From: an uncultured Flavobacterium sp.
GTDB lineage: Bacteria > Bacteroidota > Bacteroidia > Flavobacteriales > Flavobacteriaceae
Direction: 5' to 3'
DNA length: 9,670 nucleotides
Assembly (NCBI GenBank): GCA_946480635.1
Contig: CAMLKV010000055.1
Coordinates: 1-9,670, forward strand
The notes beneath the pieces are model-generated. The model did no database searches, had not been told where the DNA came from, and saw only the letters and a program-made list of their open reading frames with translations. The translations under genes were made by a program, and so were the position numbers. The stretch's first letter is position 1. Every line of letters begins with the position of its first letter. This document shows, piece by piece, positions 1 to 7,024 of this stretch.

Positions 1-2145
1 TGTATCGTAATCGCCATCAAATTCCTTTAAGGCTTTTTCTATGCTGTCTGATTCAGATTCCATAAAATATTCGTGAATTTCTTCTTGTTGATCTTCATCT
101 AATATATCATCAACCCAATATTTAATATTAAGCTTAGTTCCAGAATACACAATTTGCTCCATTTCTTTGAGTAAAGTATCCATATCTAAGCCTTTTGCCT
201 TCGCAATATCTTCTAAAGGTAATTTACGATCTATATTCTGAATAATATAAAGTTTTAATGCCGAATTTGCTCCCGTCGATTTAACCACTAAATCATCCGG
301 ACGCATAATATCATTATCTTCTACATATCTGGCAATTAAAGCAACAAAATCTTTACCATATTTTTTGGCCTTCCCTTCACCAACTCCTTGTACATTACTC
401 AATTCATCGATTGAAACAGGGTATTTTAAGGCCATATCTTCAAGAGAAAATTCCTGAAATACCACATATGGAGGAACTCCTTCTTTTTTGGCAACTTTTT
501 TTCTTAAATCTACTAGCATAGACATTAAAGCCTCATCAGCTACTCCTGAAGATTTTGAAGCTGTTACAATAGTTTCATCTTCACTTTCACTGTATTCGTG
601 ATCTTCAGCCATCATAAATGAGGTAGGATTTTTTATAAAAGCCAACCCTTTTTCTGTTACTTTAAGTATACCATAAGACTCAATATCTTTAGAAATTAAT
701 CCGTCAACAAGAGCCAATCGTAAAACTGCCATCCAATAGCGCTCGTCATGATCTTTACCAATACCAAAGAATTTTTGAGTATCGGTTCTATGTGCTTTGA
801 TCACAGCATTTACTTTGCCTATAAGTGTTAATACAATTTCTTTAGATTTATAAATACTCTTCGTTTCTTTTATAACTTCAAGAAGTTTTACAACTTGATC
901 TTTTGCTTCTACTTGAGGTTTAGGATTACGAACATTATCATCCATATCTGCCCCCTCACCAGTTTCACTGTCAAATTCTTCACCAAAATGATGTAGTAGA
1001 AACTTGCGTCTTCACATTGAAGTTTCTGCATAAGCTACAACTTCTTGCAATAAAGCAAAACCTACTTCCTGCTCAGCTACTGGTTTTCCTGCCATAAATT
1101 TCTCCAGCTTCTCAACATCTTTGTATGAATAGTAAGCCAAACAATGGCCTTCTCCTCCATCACGTCCAGCACGACCCGTTTCTTGATAATAACTCTCTAA
1201 TGATTTTGGAATATCATGATGTATTACAAATCGAACATCTGGTTTATCGATACCCATCCCAAAAGCAATAGTTGCCACAACCACATCAACATCTTCCATT
1301 AGAAACATATCTTGGTGCTTTGCTCTTGTTTTTGCATCGAGACCTGCATGATAAGGAACAGCTGATATACCGTTTACTTGTAAAACCTGAGCAATTTCTT
1401 CAACCTTTTTTCTGCTCAAACAGTATATAACCCCTGATTTACCTTTGTGTTGTTTTATAAATCTTATGATGTCTGCCTCAACATTTTTAGTTTTTGTACG
1501 TACTTCATAAAATAAATTTGGCCTATTAAATGATGCTTTAAAAGTATTAGCATCAGGCATATCAAGGTTTTTCAGAATATCTTCCTGAACTTTAGGAGTT
1601 GCTGTTGCTGTCAAACCTATAATTGGAATATCCCCTAAAGCTTTTATTATGTTTCTTAAATTACGGTATTCTGGCCTAAAATCGTGTCCCCACTCTGAAA
1701 TACAGTGCGCTTCATCAATAGCAACAAAAGAAATTTTCTCGCCTCTTAAAAACTCAATATACTCTTCTTTTGTAAGGGATTCGGGCGCTACGTAAAGTAA
1801 CTTGGTTAAACCTGTAGAAATATCTTTTTTTACTTGTGCAATTTCTGTTTTATTAAGAGATGAATTCAATACATGTGCAATGCCAAACTCTGAACCTAAG
1901 CTTCTTAGTCCGTCAACCTGATTTTTCATTAAAGCAATCAATGGAGATACAACGATAGCCGTTCCTTCTTTAATCAAGGCCGGCAATTGGTAACATAATG
2001 ACTTACCCCCACCGGTAGGCATTATTACGAAAGTGTTTTTTCCTGAAACTATGCTTCGAACAACTTGTTCTTGCAATCCTTTAAATTGGTCGAACCCAAA
2101 ATATTTTTTTAGCTCCTTATGTAAATCAATTTCGTTAGAACTCAT
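1..2145 (-). pseudogene. recQ: RecQ ATP-dependent DNA helicase, interrupted by an in-frame TGA; C-terminus outside window
   Basis: RecQ is a 3'-5' superfamily 2 helicase that unwinds DNA in recombination and fork repair. The ATG at 2143-2145 opens a frame with Walker A TGGGKS (residues 44-49), DEAH (145-148) followed by the aromatic-rich loop CISEWGHDFRPEY, motif III TATATP, and motif VI QETGRAGRDG (321-330). Residue 377 is followed by TGA (1012-1014). The same frame then continues without another stop to base 1, encoding RRKFLLHHFGEEFD, a winged-helix RQC region and an HRDC domain (about 540-615, containing NVQGVGEGKAKKYGKDF). Read through, 715 codons are present, and only a short C-terminal tail seems to lie outside the window. 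The zinc-binding cysteines of E. coli RecQ are absent downstream of the stop. As written, the gene gives a 377-residue helicase core without RQC and HRDC. A restart at the ATG at 943-945 is possible but would lack the motor. Identity is certain; whether the stop is real is not. Confidence 0.95.
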
Positions 2146-2166
2146 CCTATAATAACAGTATTTTTA

Positions 2167-2174
2167 TAAATTTG
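2167..2174 (+). promoter_or_regulatory. Possible -7 element for the kdsD operon
   Basis: TAAATTTG followed by C is a perfect match to the TAnnTTTG box of Bacteroidetes promoters and lies 54 bases before the kdsD start. No TTTG is found at the expected distance upstream, so the assignment is weak. It lies just beyond the recQ promoter on the opposite strand, so the two transcripts would diverge from overlapping DNA. Confidence 0.35.
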
Positions 2175-2180
2175 CACAGA

Positions 2181-2211
2181 TAAAGATACAAATTTCTTTT
2201 TCACACACAAA
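2181..2211 (-). promoter_or_regulatory. Predicted Bacteroidetes-type promoter of recQ
   Basis: Read on the minus strand, TTTG (2208-2211) is followed after exactly 19 bases by TATCTTTA (2181-2188). This matches the Bacteroidetes sigma-A pattern TTTG-N19-TAnnTTTG with one mismatch. It would start transcription about 30 bases before the recQ ATG. This is a motif match only. Confidence 0.5.
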
Positions 2212-2228
2212 TTTAAAACTATTCTGTT

Positions 2229-3194
2229 TTGATTACAAAAGAAAATATTTTGGCTAGTGCCAAAAACACAATCCTATCACAAAGCGACTCTATAGCGCAA
2301 CTAACCAATTACTTAACAGAAGATTTCGCAAAAGCAGTTGAGTTAATTTACAACTGCAAAGGAAGATTAGTAGTTACAGGAATTGGAAAAAGCGCCATTA
2401 TTGCGCAAAAAATGGTTGCGACTTTCAATTCGACTGGAACTCCAAGCATGTTTTTACACGCAGCCGAAGCCATTCACGGAGATTTAGGAATGATCCAACC
2501 AGAAGATGCCATTATTTGTATTTCTAAAAGTGGTAACAGCCCAGAAATTAAAGTTTTGGTCCCTCTACTAAAAAGATACGGAAATCCATTAATTGGCATG
2601 ACTGCAAATCTTACTTCATTCTTAGGAAAAGGTTCAGATTTAGTTTTAAATGCTCATGTAGATAACGAATCATGTCCAAACAACTTAGCCCCAACAAATA
2701 GCACGACTGCACAATTGGTTTTAGGTGACGCATTGGCTGTTTGTTTAATGGAAATGAGAAACTTTAAAAGTGAGGATTTCGCAAAATATCATCCAGGTGG
2801 GGCTTTAGGAAAAAAATTATTATTACGCGTTACTGATATGCTTGACAGAACTCACAAACCAATGGTAAGCAGCAGTTCATCTATCAAAGATGTTATTGTC
2901 GAAATATCAGAAAAACGATTAGGAGTTACAGCAGTAATGGAAGATAAAAAGCTAGTAGGTATTATTACTGATGGAGATATTAGAAGAATGCTTAATAAAA
3001 CAGAAACCATTTCGGGTTTAATTGCAAAAGACATCATGACAATAAATCCAAAAACTGTTCAGCTAGAAAGTATGGTTATTGACGCTTTTAATACTATGGA
3101 AGATTTTTCCATAACTCAGTTGGTAGTTTTTGATAAAGAAGAATATGTTGGAATTATCCATATTCACGATATTTTAAAGGAAGGAATTATATAA
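2229..3194 (+). CDS. kdsD: D-arabinose-5-phosphate isomerase, KpsF/GutQ family
   Basis: This enzyme interconverts ribulose 5-phosphate and arabinose 5-phosphate in the cytoplasm, the first committed step to the Kdo sugar of lipopolysaccharide. The 321-residue length is normal for the family. An N-terminal SIS domain (about 30-170) carries GIGKS (51-55), HGDLG (83-87) and SKSGNSPE (99-106), followed by the family-typical YHPGGALGK (H188). Two CBS domains fill about 205-321, with TDGDIRR in the first. The start is TTG: no in-frame ATG occurs until residue 62, inside the SIS domain, and the N-terminus ITKENIL fits the family. It opens a plus-strand run, with tatC beginning one base after its TAA, so the two are surely co-transcribed. 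In this setting an LPS role is more likely than the gluconate/glucitol role of GutQ. All expected motifs are intact. Confidence 0.95.
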   Translation: MITKENILASAKNTILSQSDSIAQLTNYLTEDFAKAVELIYNCKGRLVVTGIGKSAIIAQKMVATFNSTGTPSMFLHAAEAIHGDLGMIQPEDAIICISKSGNSPEIKVLVPLLKRYGNPLIGMTANLTSFLGKGSDLVLNAHVDNESCPNNLAPTNSTTAQLVLGDALAVCLMEMRNFKSEDFAKYHPGGALGKKLLLRVTDMLDRTHKPMVSSSSSIKDVIVEISEKRLGVTAVMEDKKLVGIITDGDIRRMLNKTETISGLIAKDIMTINPKTVQLESMVIDAFNTMEDFSITQLVVFDKEEYVGIIHIHDILKEGII

Positions 3195-3195
3195 A

Positions 3196-4026
3196 ATGGC
3201 GAAGAAAAGTTTAGGAGAAATGTCCTTTTTAGACCATCTAGAAGAGTTAAGATGGTTATTAGTTAGAAGCTCGACCGCTATTGTTATACTTGCAATCGCA
3301 GTATATTTTGTGTCCGATTTTATTTTTGACGACATTATTTTTGGTCCAACAAAAGTTGATTTTGTAACCTACAGATTTTTTTGTGATGCTTCACATTATT
3401 TAGGTTTTGCCGAAACCATTTGCATCGAAGAATTACCTTTTACCATACAAAACACAAGCATGGAAGGTCAGGTAAATGTCTTTGTTTGGACATGTATCAC
3501 GGCAGGTTTTATACTAGGTTTCCCATATCTTTTATGGGAAGTATGGAAGTTTATTAGTCCTGCCCTATATGAAAGTGAACGCAAGTATGCTAAGGTTTTC
3601 GTAATTACTGCTTCATTGCTTTTCTTCATTGGAGTACTTTTTGGTTACTATGTAATTGTGCCAATGTCTGTAAACTTCGTTGCAACGTTTTCAGTAAGTG
3701 ATGTTGTAAAAAACGAATTCAATTTAGAATCATACATAAGCATGATTAAAACTTCGGTAATAGCAGGAGGTTTATTTTTCGAATTGCCAATAATAATTTA
3801 TTTGTTGACAAAAATTGGATTAGTAACCCCTACTTTCTTACAAAACACAAGAAAATATGCTGTTGTTATTGTCTTAATTATTGCAGCAATTGTAACTCCT
3901 CCAGATGTGGTAAGTCAAATTACTGTAGCAGTTCCAATGCTTTTAATCTATGAAATAAGTATACTAATCTCGAAGTTAGTAGTAAAAAAGAAAGAAAAAA
4001 ATGAGCAACTTAGTACAAGAATTTAA
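3196..4026 (+). CDS. tatC: Sec-independent (twin-arginine) protein translocase subunit TatC
   Basis: TatC is the inner-membrane receptor that binds twin-arginine signal peptides and recruits TatA pores to export folded proteins. The cytoplasmic N-terminus has the hallmark SFLDHLEELRW (10-20). WEVWKFISPALYESERKY (114-131) is the conserved loop before the third membrane helix. FELP (195-198) carries the conserved membrane glutamate, and TPPDVVSQ precedes the last helix. Six hydrophobic segments can be seen. The 276 residues exceed the E. coli protein because of a longer first periplasmic loop (about 50-90, with two cysteines), which I believe is usual in Bacteroidetes. The gene starts one base after kdsD stops, and its 3' end overlaps the next gene by 26 bases. 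No tatA/B gene is visible here. Confidence 0.97.
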   Translation: MAKKSLGEMSFLDHLEELRWLLVRSSTAIVILAIAVYFVSDFIFDDIIFGPTKVDFVTYRFFCDASHYLGFAETICIEELPFTIQNTSMEGQVNVFVWTCITAGFILGFPYLLWEVWKFISPALYESERKYAKVFVITASLLFFIGVLFGYYVIVPMSVNFVATFSVSDVVKNEFNLESYISMIKTSVIAGGLFFELPIIIYLLTKIGLVTPTFLQNTRKYAVVIVLIIAAIVTPPDVVSQITVAVPMLLIYEISILISKLVVKKKEKNEQLSTRI

Positions 4027-4348
4027 CGATTATCGTTCAAAAATGAACGAGAAATTATTAGCAGATGACAATAAAGTCATCAAACGTATTTTTAATTTAG
4101 ACACGAACACTTATACTGAAGGCGCTTTAGATGTTAAAACTAAAGAGCTTTTAGGACTTGTAGCATCGGCTGTATTGCGTTGTGACGATTGCATCAAGTA
4201 TCACTTAGAGACTTGTTACAAGTTAGGTATCAATAAAAAAGAAATGATGGAAGCAATGAGCGTAGCTACTTTAGTAGGCGGAACAATCGTAATTCCTCAT
4301 CTAAGAAGAGCTTACGAATTTTGGGAAGCTTTAGAAGAAACTAAATAA
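4001..4348 (+). CDS. Carboxymuconolactone decarboxylase / AhpD-like family protein
   Basis: A 115-residue all-helical protein of the CMD/AhpD superfamily. Glu49, Cys61, Cys64 and His68 form the pattern E-x11-C-x2-C-x3-H (local sequence RCDDCIKYHLE). In AhpD proteins this is the peroxidase and disulfide-relay active site, so a thiol-based redox role is more likely than true decarboxylation of carboxymuconolactone. The physiological substrate cannot be read from the sequence. The start lies 26 bases inside tatC in another frame. An internal ATG (4043) would remove the overlap but also the N-terminal helix VQEFNDYRSKM, which I recall as conserved in flavobacterial homologues, so the upstream ATG is preferred. 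The overlap implies translational coupling to tatC. Confidence 0.88.
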   Translation: MSNLVQEFNDYRSKMNEKLLADDNKVIKRIFNLDTNTYTEGALDVKTKELLGLVASAVLRCDDCIKYHLETCYKLGINKKEMMEAMSVATLVGGTIVIPHLRRAYEFWEALEETK

Positions 4349-4354
4349 TTGTTA

Positions 4355-4392
4355 ATTCGACTATTTGCGATTTGTTTATTCGTTACTTTGCG
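4355..4392 (+). repeat. Imperfect 15-base direct repeat upstream of lptB
   Basis: ATTCGACTATTTGCG (4355-4369) and ATTCGTTACTTTGCG (4378-4392) match at 11 of 15 positions with a 23-base period. They occupy the 80-base gap between the AhpD-like gene and lptB. The second copy includes TTACTTTG, one mismatch from a Bacteroidetes -7 box, so this may be a promoter region, but no -33 element is at the usual spacing. Confidence 0.3.
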
Positions 4393-4428
4393 GATTCAAA
4401 TTATAAATAATCTAATAATCAAAGATTG

Positions 4429-5169
4429 ATGATATTAAGAGCAGATAATTTAATCAAAACCTACAAAAAAAGGACGGTTGTAAAAGGGATTTCGGTGGAA
4501 GTAAATCAGGGGGAAATTGTTGGTTTATTAGGCCCTAATGGTGCCGGAAAAACGACCTCTTTTTATATGATTGTGGGATTGGTAAAACCAAATTCAGGGA
4601 ACATCTATCTTGATGACATGAATATTACTGATTACCCAATGTACAAACGTGCTCAAAACGGAATTGGTTATCTGGCTCAAGAAGCTTCTGTTTTTAGAAA
4701 AATGACTATTGAAGAAAACATTTTAAGTGTACTTCAACTAACAAACTTGACTAAACAAGAACAAGAAGCTAAAATGGAAGCTTTGATTGATGAATTTTCA
4801 TTAGGTCATATTCGTACTAACAGAGGTGATTTACTTTCAGGTGGTGAGCGTCGTCGTACCGAAATTGCTCGTTGTTTAGCAACAGATCCTAAATTCATAT
4901 TACTTGACGAACCTTTTGCAGGGGTTGACCCTGTTGCGGTAGAAGACATTCAGCGTATTGTTGCAAAACTTAAAAACAAAAACATAGGTATTTTAATTAC
5001 CGACCACAACGTACAAGAAACACTTGCCATTACAGATAAAACCTACTTGATGTTTGAAGGCGGAATCCTAAAAGCCGGAGTTCCTGAAGAATTAGTAGAA
5101 GATGAAATGGTACGTCGTGTATATCTTGGCCAAAACTTTGAGTTAAGAAGAACGAAGATTGAGTTTTAA
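4429..5169 (+). CDS. lptB: LPS export ABC transporter ATP-binding protein LptB
   Basis: LptB is the cytoplasmic ATPase that drives lipopolysaccharide extraction from the inner membrane through LptFG and the LptCAD bridge. The protein carries Walker A GPNGAGKT (35-42), Q-loop Gln84, signature LSGGERRRTEIAR (136-148), Walker B ending in Asp160-Glu161, D-loop GVDP and switch His193. The stretches QEASVFRKM and GERRRTEIARCL are diagnostic of LptB rather than a generic ABC ATPase. I chose ATG 4429, giving 246 residues beginning MILRADNL. A TTG one codon upstream (4426) is also in frame, but the ATG matches the family N-terminus. The C-terminus is complete. The gene follows the kdsD-tatC run after 80 bases, so it may share that transcript or use its own promoter. 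Both kdsD and lptB serve LPS biogenesis. Confidence 0.96.
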   Translation: MILRADNLIKTYKKRTVVKGISVEVNQGEIVGLLGPNGAGKTTSFYMIVGLVKPNSGNIYLDDMNITDYPMYKRAQNGIGYLAQEASVFRKMTIEENILSVLQLTNLTKQEQEAKMEALIDEFSLGHIRTNRGDLLSGGERRRTEIARCLATDPKFILLDEPFAGVDPVAVEDIQRIVAKLKNKNIGILITDHNVQETLAITDKTYLMFEGGILKAGVPEELVEDEMVRRVYLGQNFELRRTKIEF

Positions 5170-5171
5170 CT

Positions 5172-5212
5172 AAATATTATTAAATAAATTAATAATATTT
5201 TTCTTTCTTTTG
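5172..5212 (+). terminator. AT-only hairpin with T-rich tail after lptB
   Basis: A perfect 12-base inverted repeat, AAATATTATTAA (5172-5183) and TTAATAATATTT (5189-5200), encloses a 5-base loop and is followed by a T-rich run to 5211. It starts three bases after the lptB stop. The position and tail suggest an intrinsic terminator, but a stem without any G-C pair would be weak, so read-through into the next gene is plausible. Confidence 0.5.
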
Positions 5213-5230
5213 TGAAAACAAATTAAACTC

Positions 5231-6742
5231 ATGAAAAGAATTATTTTAATTATGATTTTGGCACTAAATTTTGTTGCCAATAGTCAAACTGTTACTATTG
5301 AATCAATAACTTACAACAACAATGGGCAGTCTAACACTGTAACAAATTGTGGGACAATCGATTTTAAAACCAGTCCAAGTTTAACTTTAACAATAAATAT
5401 AAAAATAGATAAACCCACAAATTTAACATTAGGATTAAGCACCTTGACAATTTATACACGAAAACACGCTCAAGATTGGCGTATTTATAGATCTTCAATT
5501 CAAATTTTAGATGCTGATTTTTTACCGGGTTCCAATAACACATCAACTGCTTATAGAGGAATTTCTACAACAATTAATGCATCTGACTTTGACCTTTCTG
5601 GAGGAACACTATTTGCTACACTGAAATCATCATCAAATTCAGAATACAATAGTTGTAATTTTCCAATAATAAAAACTGCTACTCCAACTTTTTATTTACA
5701 TCCTTCATCACTATCTATACCTTGTGGCTCTACAGATGTAAAAGAATTTTGGGTAGAAAATCAATATAACACTCAGAATGTAACTTATAATTGGAGTTAT
5801 CCAGGTTGGACATTGTTTTCTGCAATTTCAAACTCCAACATCTATTTAAAACCAAATTCTCCAAACTCTTTACCCTCAAACGTGAGTGTGACACCTGTTG
5901 TTAATGGTGTTAATCAACAAACGCAAACTGCTATAGTAAATCGCTCTCAATTCACAACAAATGGATTAGCTATAAACGGCAATAACACAATTTGTCCAGG
6001 TAATAACATTTATAACTTAATAAATTTACCAAACAATACAACTGTACTATGGTCAATAACAGGAAATAGCAATGTTAATATAGTTAATCAATCAAACTCT
6101 CAAATTACCCTAAGTACAAGTTCAACTGATGGTCTTTGCACTCTTAATGCACAAATAACCAATCAATGTGGACAAATCATAACTATATCAAAAGTTATAC
6201 CTATAGGATTTCCTAATCCAGTAATCGAAACAGTTAGAACAAGTCATTGTATATTTGAATATAAAGCAAAAGATTACCAATCTGCAACCACAAGTAATTT
6301 TAACTACAATTGGGAATTGATAAACAGTACAGGATATGTTGATTTTTATCCAAATGGGAACTTAGCCACAGTAAGTGCTTGTCCACCGTTTTCAGCAAAA
6401 TTAAAACTAACAACCTCTAATTCATGTGGTTCAATTGTATATGAAACCGATTTAGTGTTAAATAGTGATGAAGAAGAAATAAATAAACAAATAAATACTT
6501 CTACACCTCAAAAATTGATTAAAAACAATATTTATCCAAATCCAACAAAGGATATTCTATATTTAAACTTTGATAAAGAAGTAGAAGTTAGTCTTTTTGA
6601 AATAAGTGGAAAAAGAATAAAAACTTTAAGCCTAAAAAAAGGAGAAAACAGTTTAGATGTTAGTCAACTAGATAAAGGAATTTATTTATTAAAAGTTGAA
6701 GTAGACAATACTCTTGAAACTCATAAAATTATTATTCAATAA
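5231..6742 (+). CDS. Secreted T9SS cargo protein with Ig-like modules and type A sorting domain
   Basis: I do not recognise a specific function. The 503-residue protein starts with a signal peptide (1-18, likely cut after ANS), then an N-terminal beta-rich region to about 150. Three modules of about 85 residues follow, each opening near a Cys (165, 255, 340) and continuing into a tryptophan strand (YNWSY, LWSITG, YNWELI). The last two also share a late NxCG/NSCG motif. These look like tandem Ig/PKD-type folds. After an acidic linker, residues about 432-503 form a type IX secretion C-terminal domain: IYPNPTKDILYL, EISGKRIKTL, then LDKGIYLLKVE. The sorting domain directs outer-membrane export and cleavage or attachment by the T9SS. 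No catalytic motif is visible, so adhesion or surface structure is a guess. The low-complexity Asn/Thr/Ser composition and position amid housekeeping genes suggest a lineage-specific insertion. Confidence 0.9.
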   Translation: MKRIILIMILALNFVANSQTVTIESITYNNNGQSNTVTNCGTIDFKTSPSLTLTINIKIDKPTNLTLGLSTLTIYTRKHAQDWRIYRSSIQILDADFLPGSNNTSTAYRGISTTINASDFDLSGGTLFATLKSSSNSEYNSCNFPIIKTATPTFYLHPSSLSIPCGSTDVKEFWVENQYNTQNVTYNWSYPGWTLFSAISNSNIYLKPNSPNSLPSNVSVTPVVNGVNQQTQTAIVNRSQFTTNGLAINGNNTICPGNNIYNLINLPNNTTVLWSITGNSNVNIVNQSNSQITLSTSSTDGLCTLNAQITNQCGQIITISKVIPIGFPNPVIETVRTSHCIFEYKAKDYQSATTSNFNYNWELINSTGYVDFYPNGNLATVSACPPFSAKLKLTTSNSCGSIVYETDLVLNSDEEEINKQINTSTPQKLIKNNIYPNPTKDILYLNFDKEVEVSLFEISGKRIKTLSLKKGENSLDVSQLDKGIYLLKVEVDNTLETHKIIIQ

Positions 6743-6755
6743 TTTATATTTTAAC

Positions 6756-6786
6756 ATGGGAGGAATTATTATCCTCCCATTTTTTA
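6756..6786 (+). terminator. Rho-independent terminator after the T9SS cargo gene
   Basis: ATGGGAGGA (6756-6764) and TCCTCCCAT (6772-6780) form a perfect 9-base stem with a 7-base loop, followed by TTTTT. It lies 13 bases after the stop codon of the T9SS gene. This is the strongest hairpin in the window. Its T tract ends only 11 bases before the next start codon on the same strand. Confidence 0.88.
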
Positions 6787-6796
6787 TCTATAGAAT

Positions 6797-7018
6797 ATGC
6801 AACCCACAAAAGAACAAATCGAAAAATGGCACAACGACCCTAAAAACTGGAAATGGGGAGGAATTTATTACAATCCTGAAGATCCACGTGGATGGGTTAA
6901 CAAAAGAATTGAATGGATGGGTTGGACTGTTAATTTTGCCAATAAAAAAGGTATTGGAATTTTTGCAGTTCTTACAATAATTATTATTTTAATGATGGTT
7001 TTTTTGCCAAAAAAATAA
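6797..7018 (+). CDS. Small Trp-rich single-pass membrane protein, DUF5808-like
   Basis: A 73-residue protein of unknown function. The first 50 residues are hydrophilic with six tryptophans (11, 18, 20, 33, 40, 43). The core YYNPEDPRGWVNKR followed by GWTVNFAN resembles the DUF5808 family as I remember it. One hydrophobic helix (about 53-70) ends at the short basic tail PKK, so the protein is probably membrane-anchored. The ATG at 6797 comes 11 bases after the T tract of the preceding terminator. No separate promoter is evident, so expression may depend on read-through or a promoter inside the upstream gene. Its stop lies 6 bases from the stop of the convergent GH25 gene with no obvious terminator between them. 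An overlapping 88-codon frame in this region is a shadow. Confidence 0.8.
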   Translation: MQPTKEQIEKWHNDPKNWKWGGIYYNPEDPRGWVNKRIEWMGWTVNFANKKGIGIFAVLTIIIILMMVFLPKK

Positions 7019-7024
7019 TCAAGA

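Noticed and set aside
1012..1014. UGA recoding (selenocysteine or alternative genetic code) in recQ
   Set aside because: All complete genes stop at TAA, so TGA use as a stop is not contradicted here. However, no other gene in the window contains an in-frame TGA, Trp is encoded by TGG, and the remaining zinc-site cysteines of RecQ are missing, so a special residue at this site has no clear purpose. A point mutation is simpler.
6714..6980. An 88-codon frame overlapping the T9SS stop and the small membrane gene
   Set aside because: It spans a terminator hairpin, has no family features, and is out of frame with the DUF5808-like gene, which has the better protein sequence.
6999..7015. T7-GCC-A7 inverted repeat as a bidirectional terminator
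   Set aside because: The stem is only A-T pairs, the loop is minimal, no T tail follows, and the bases are explained by codons for FLPKK.
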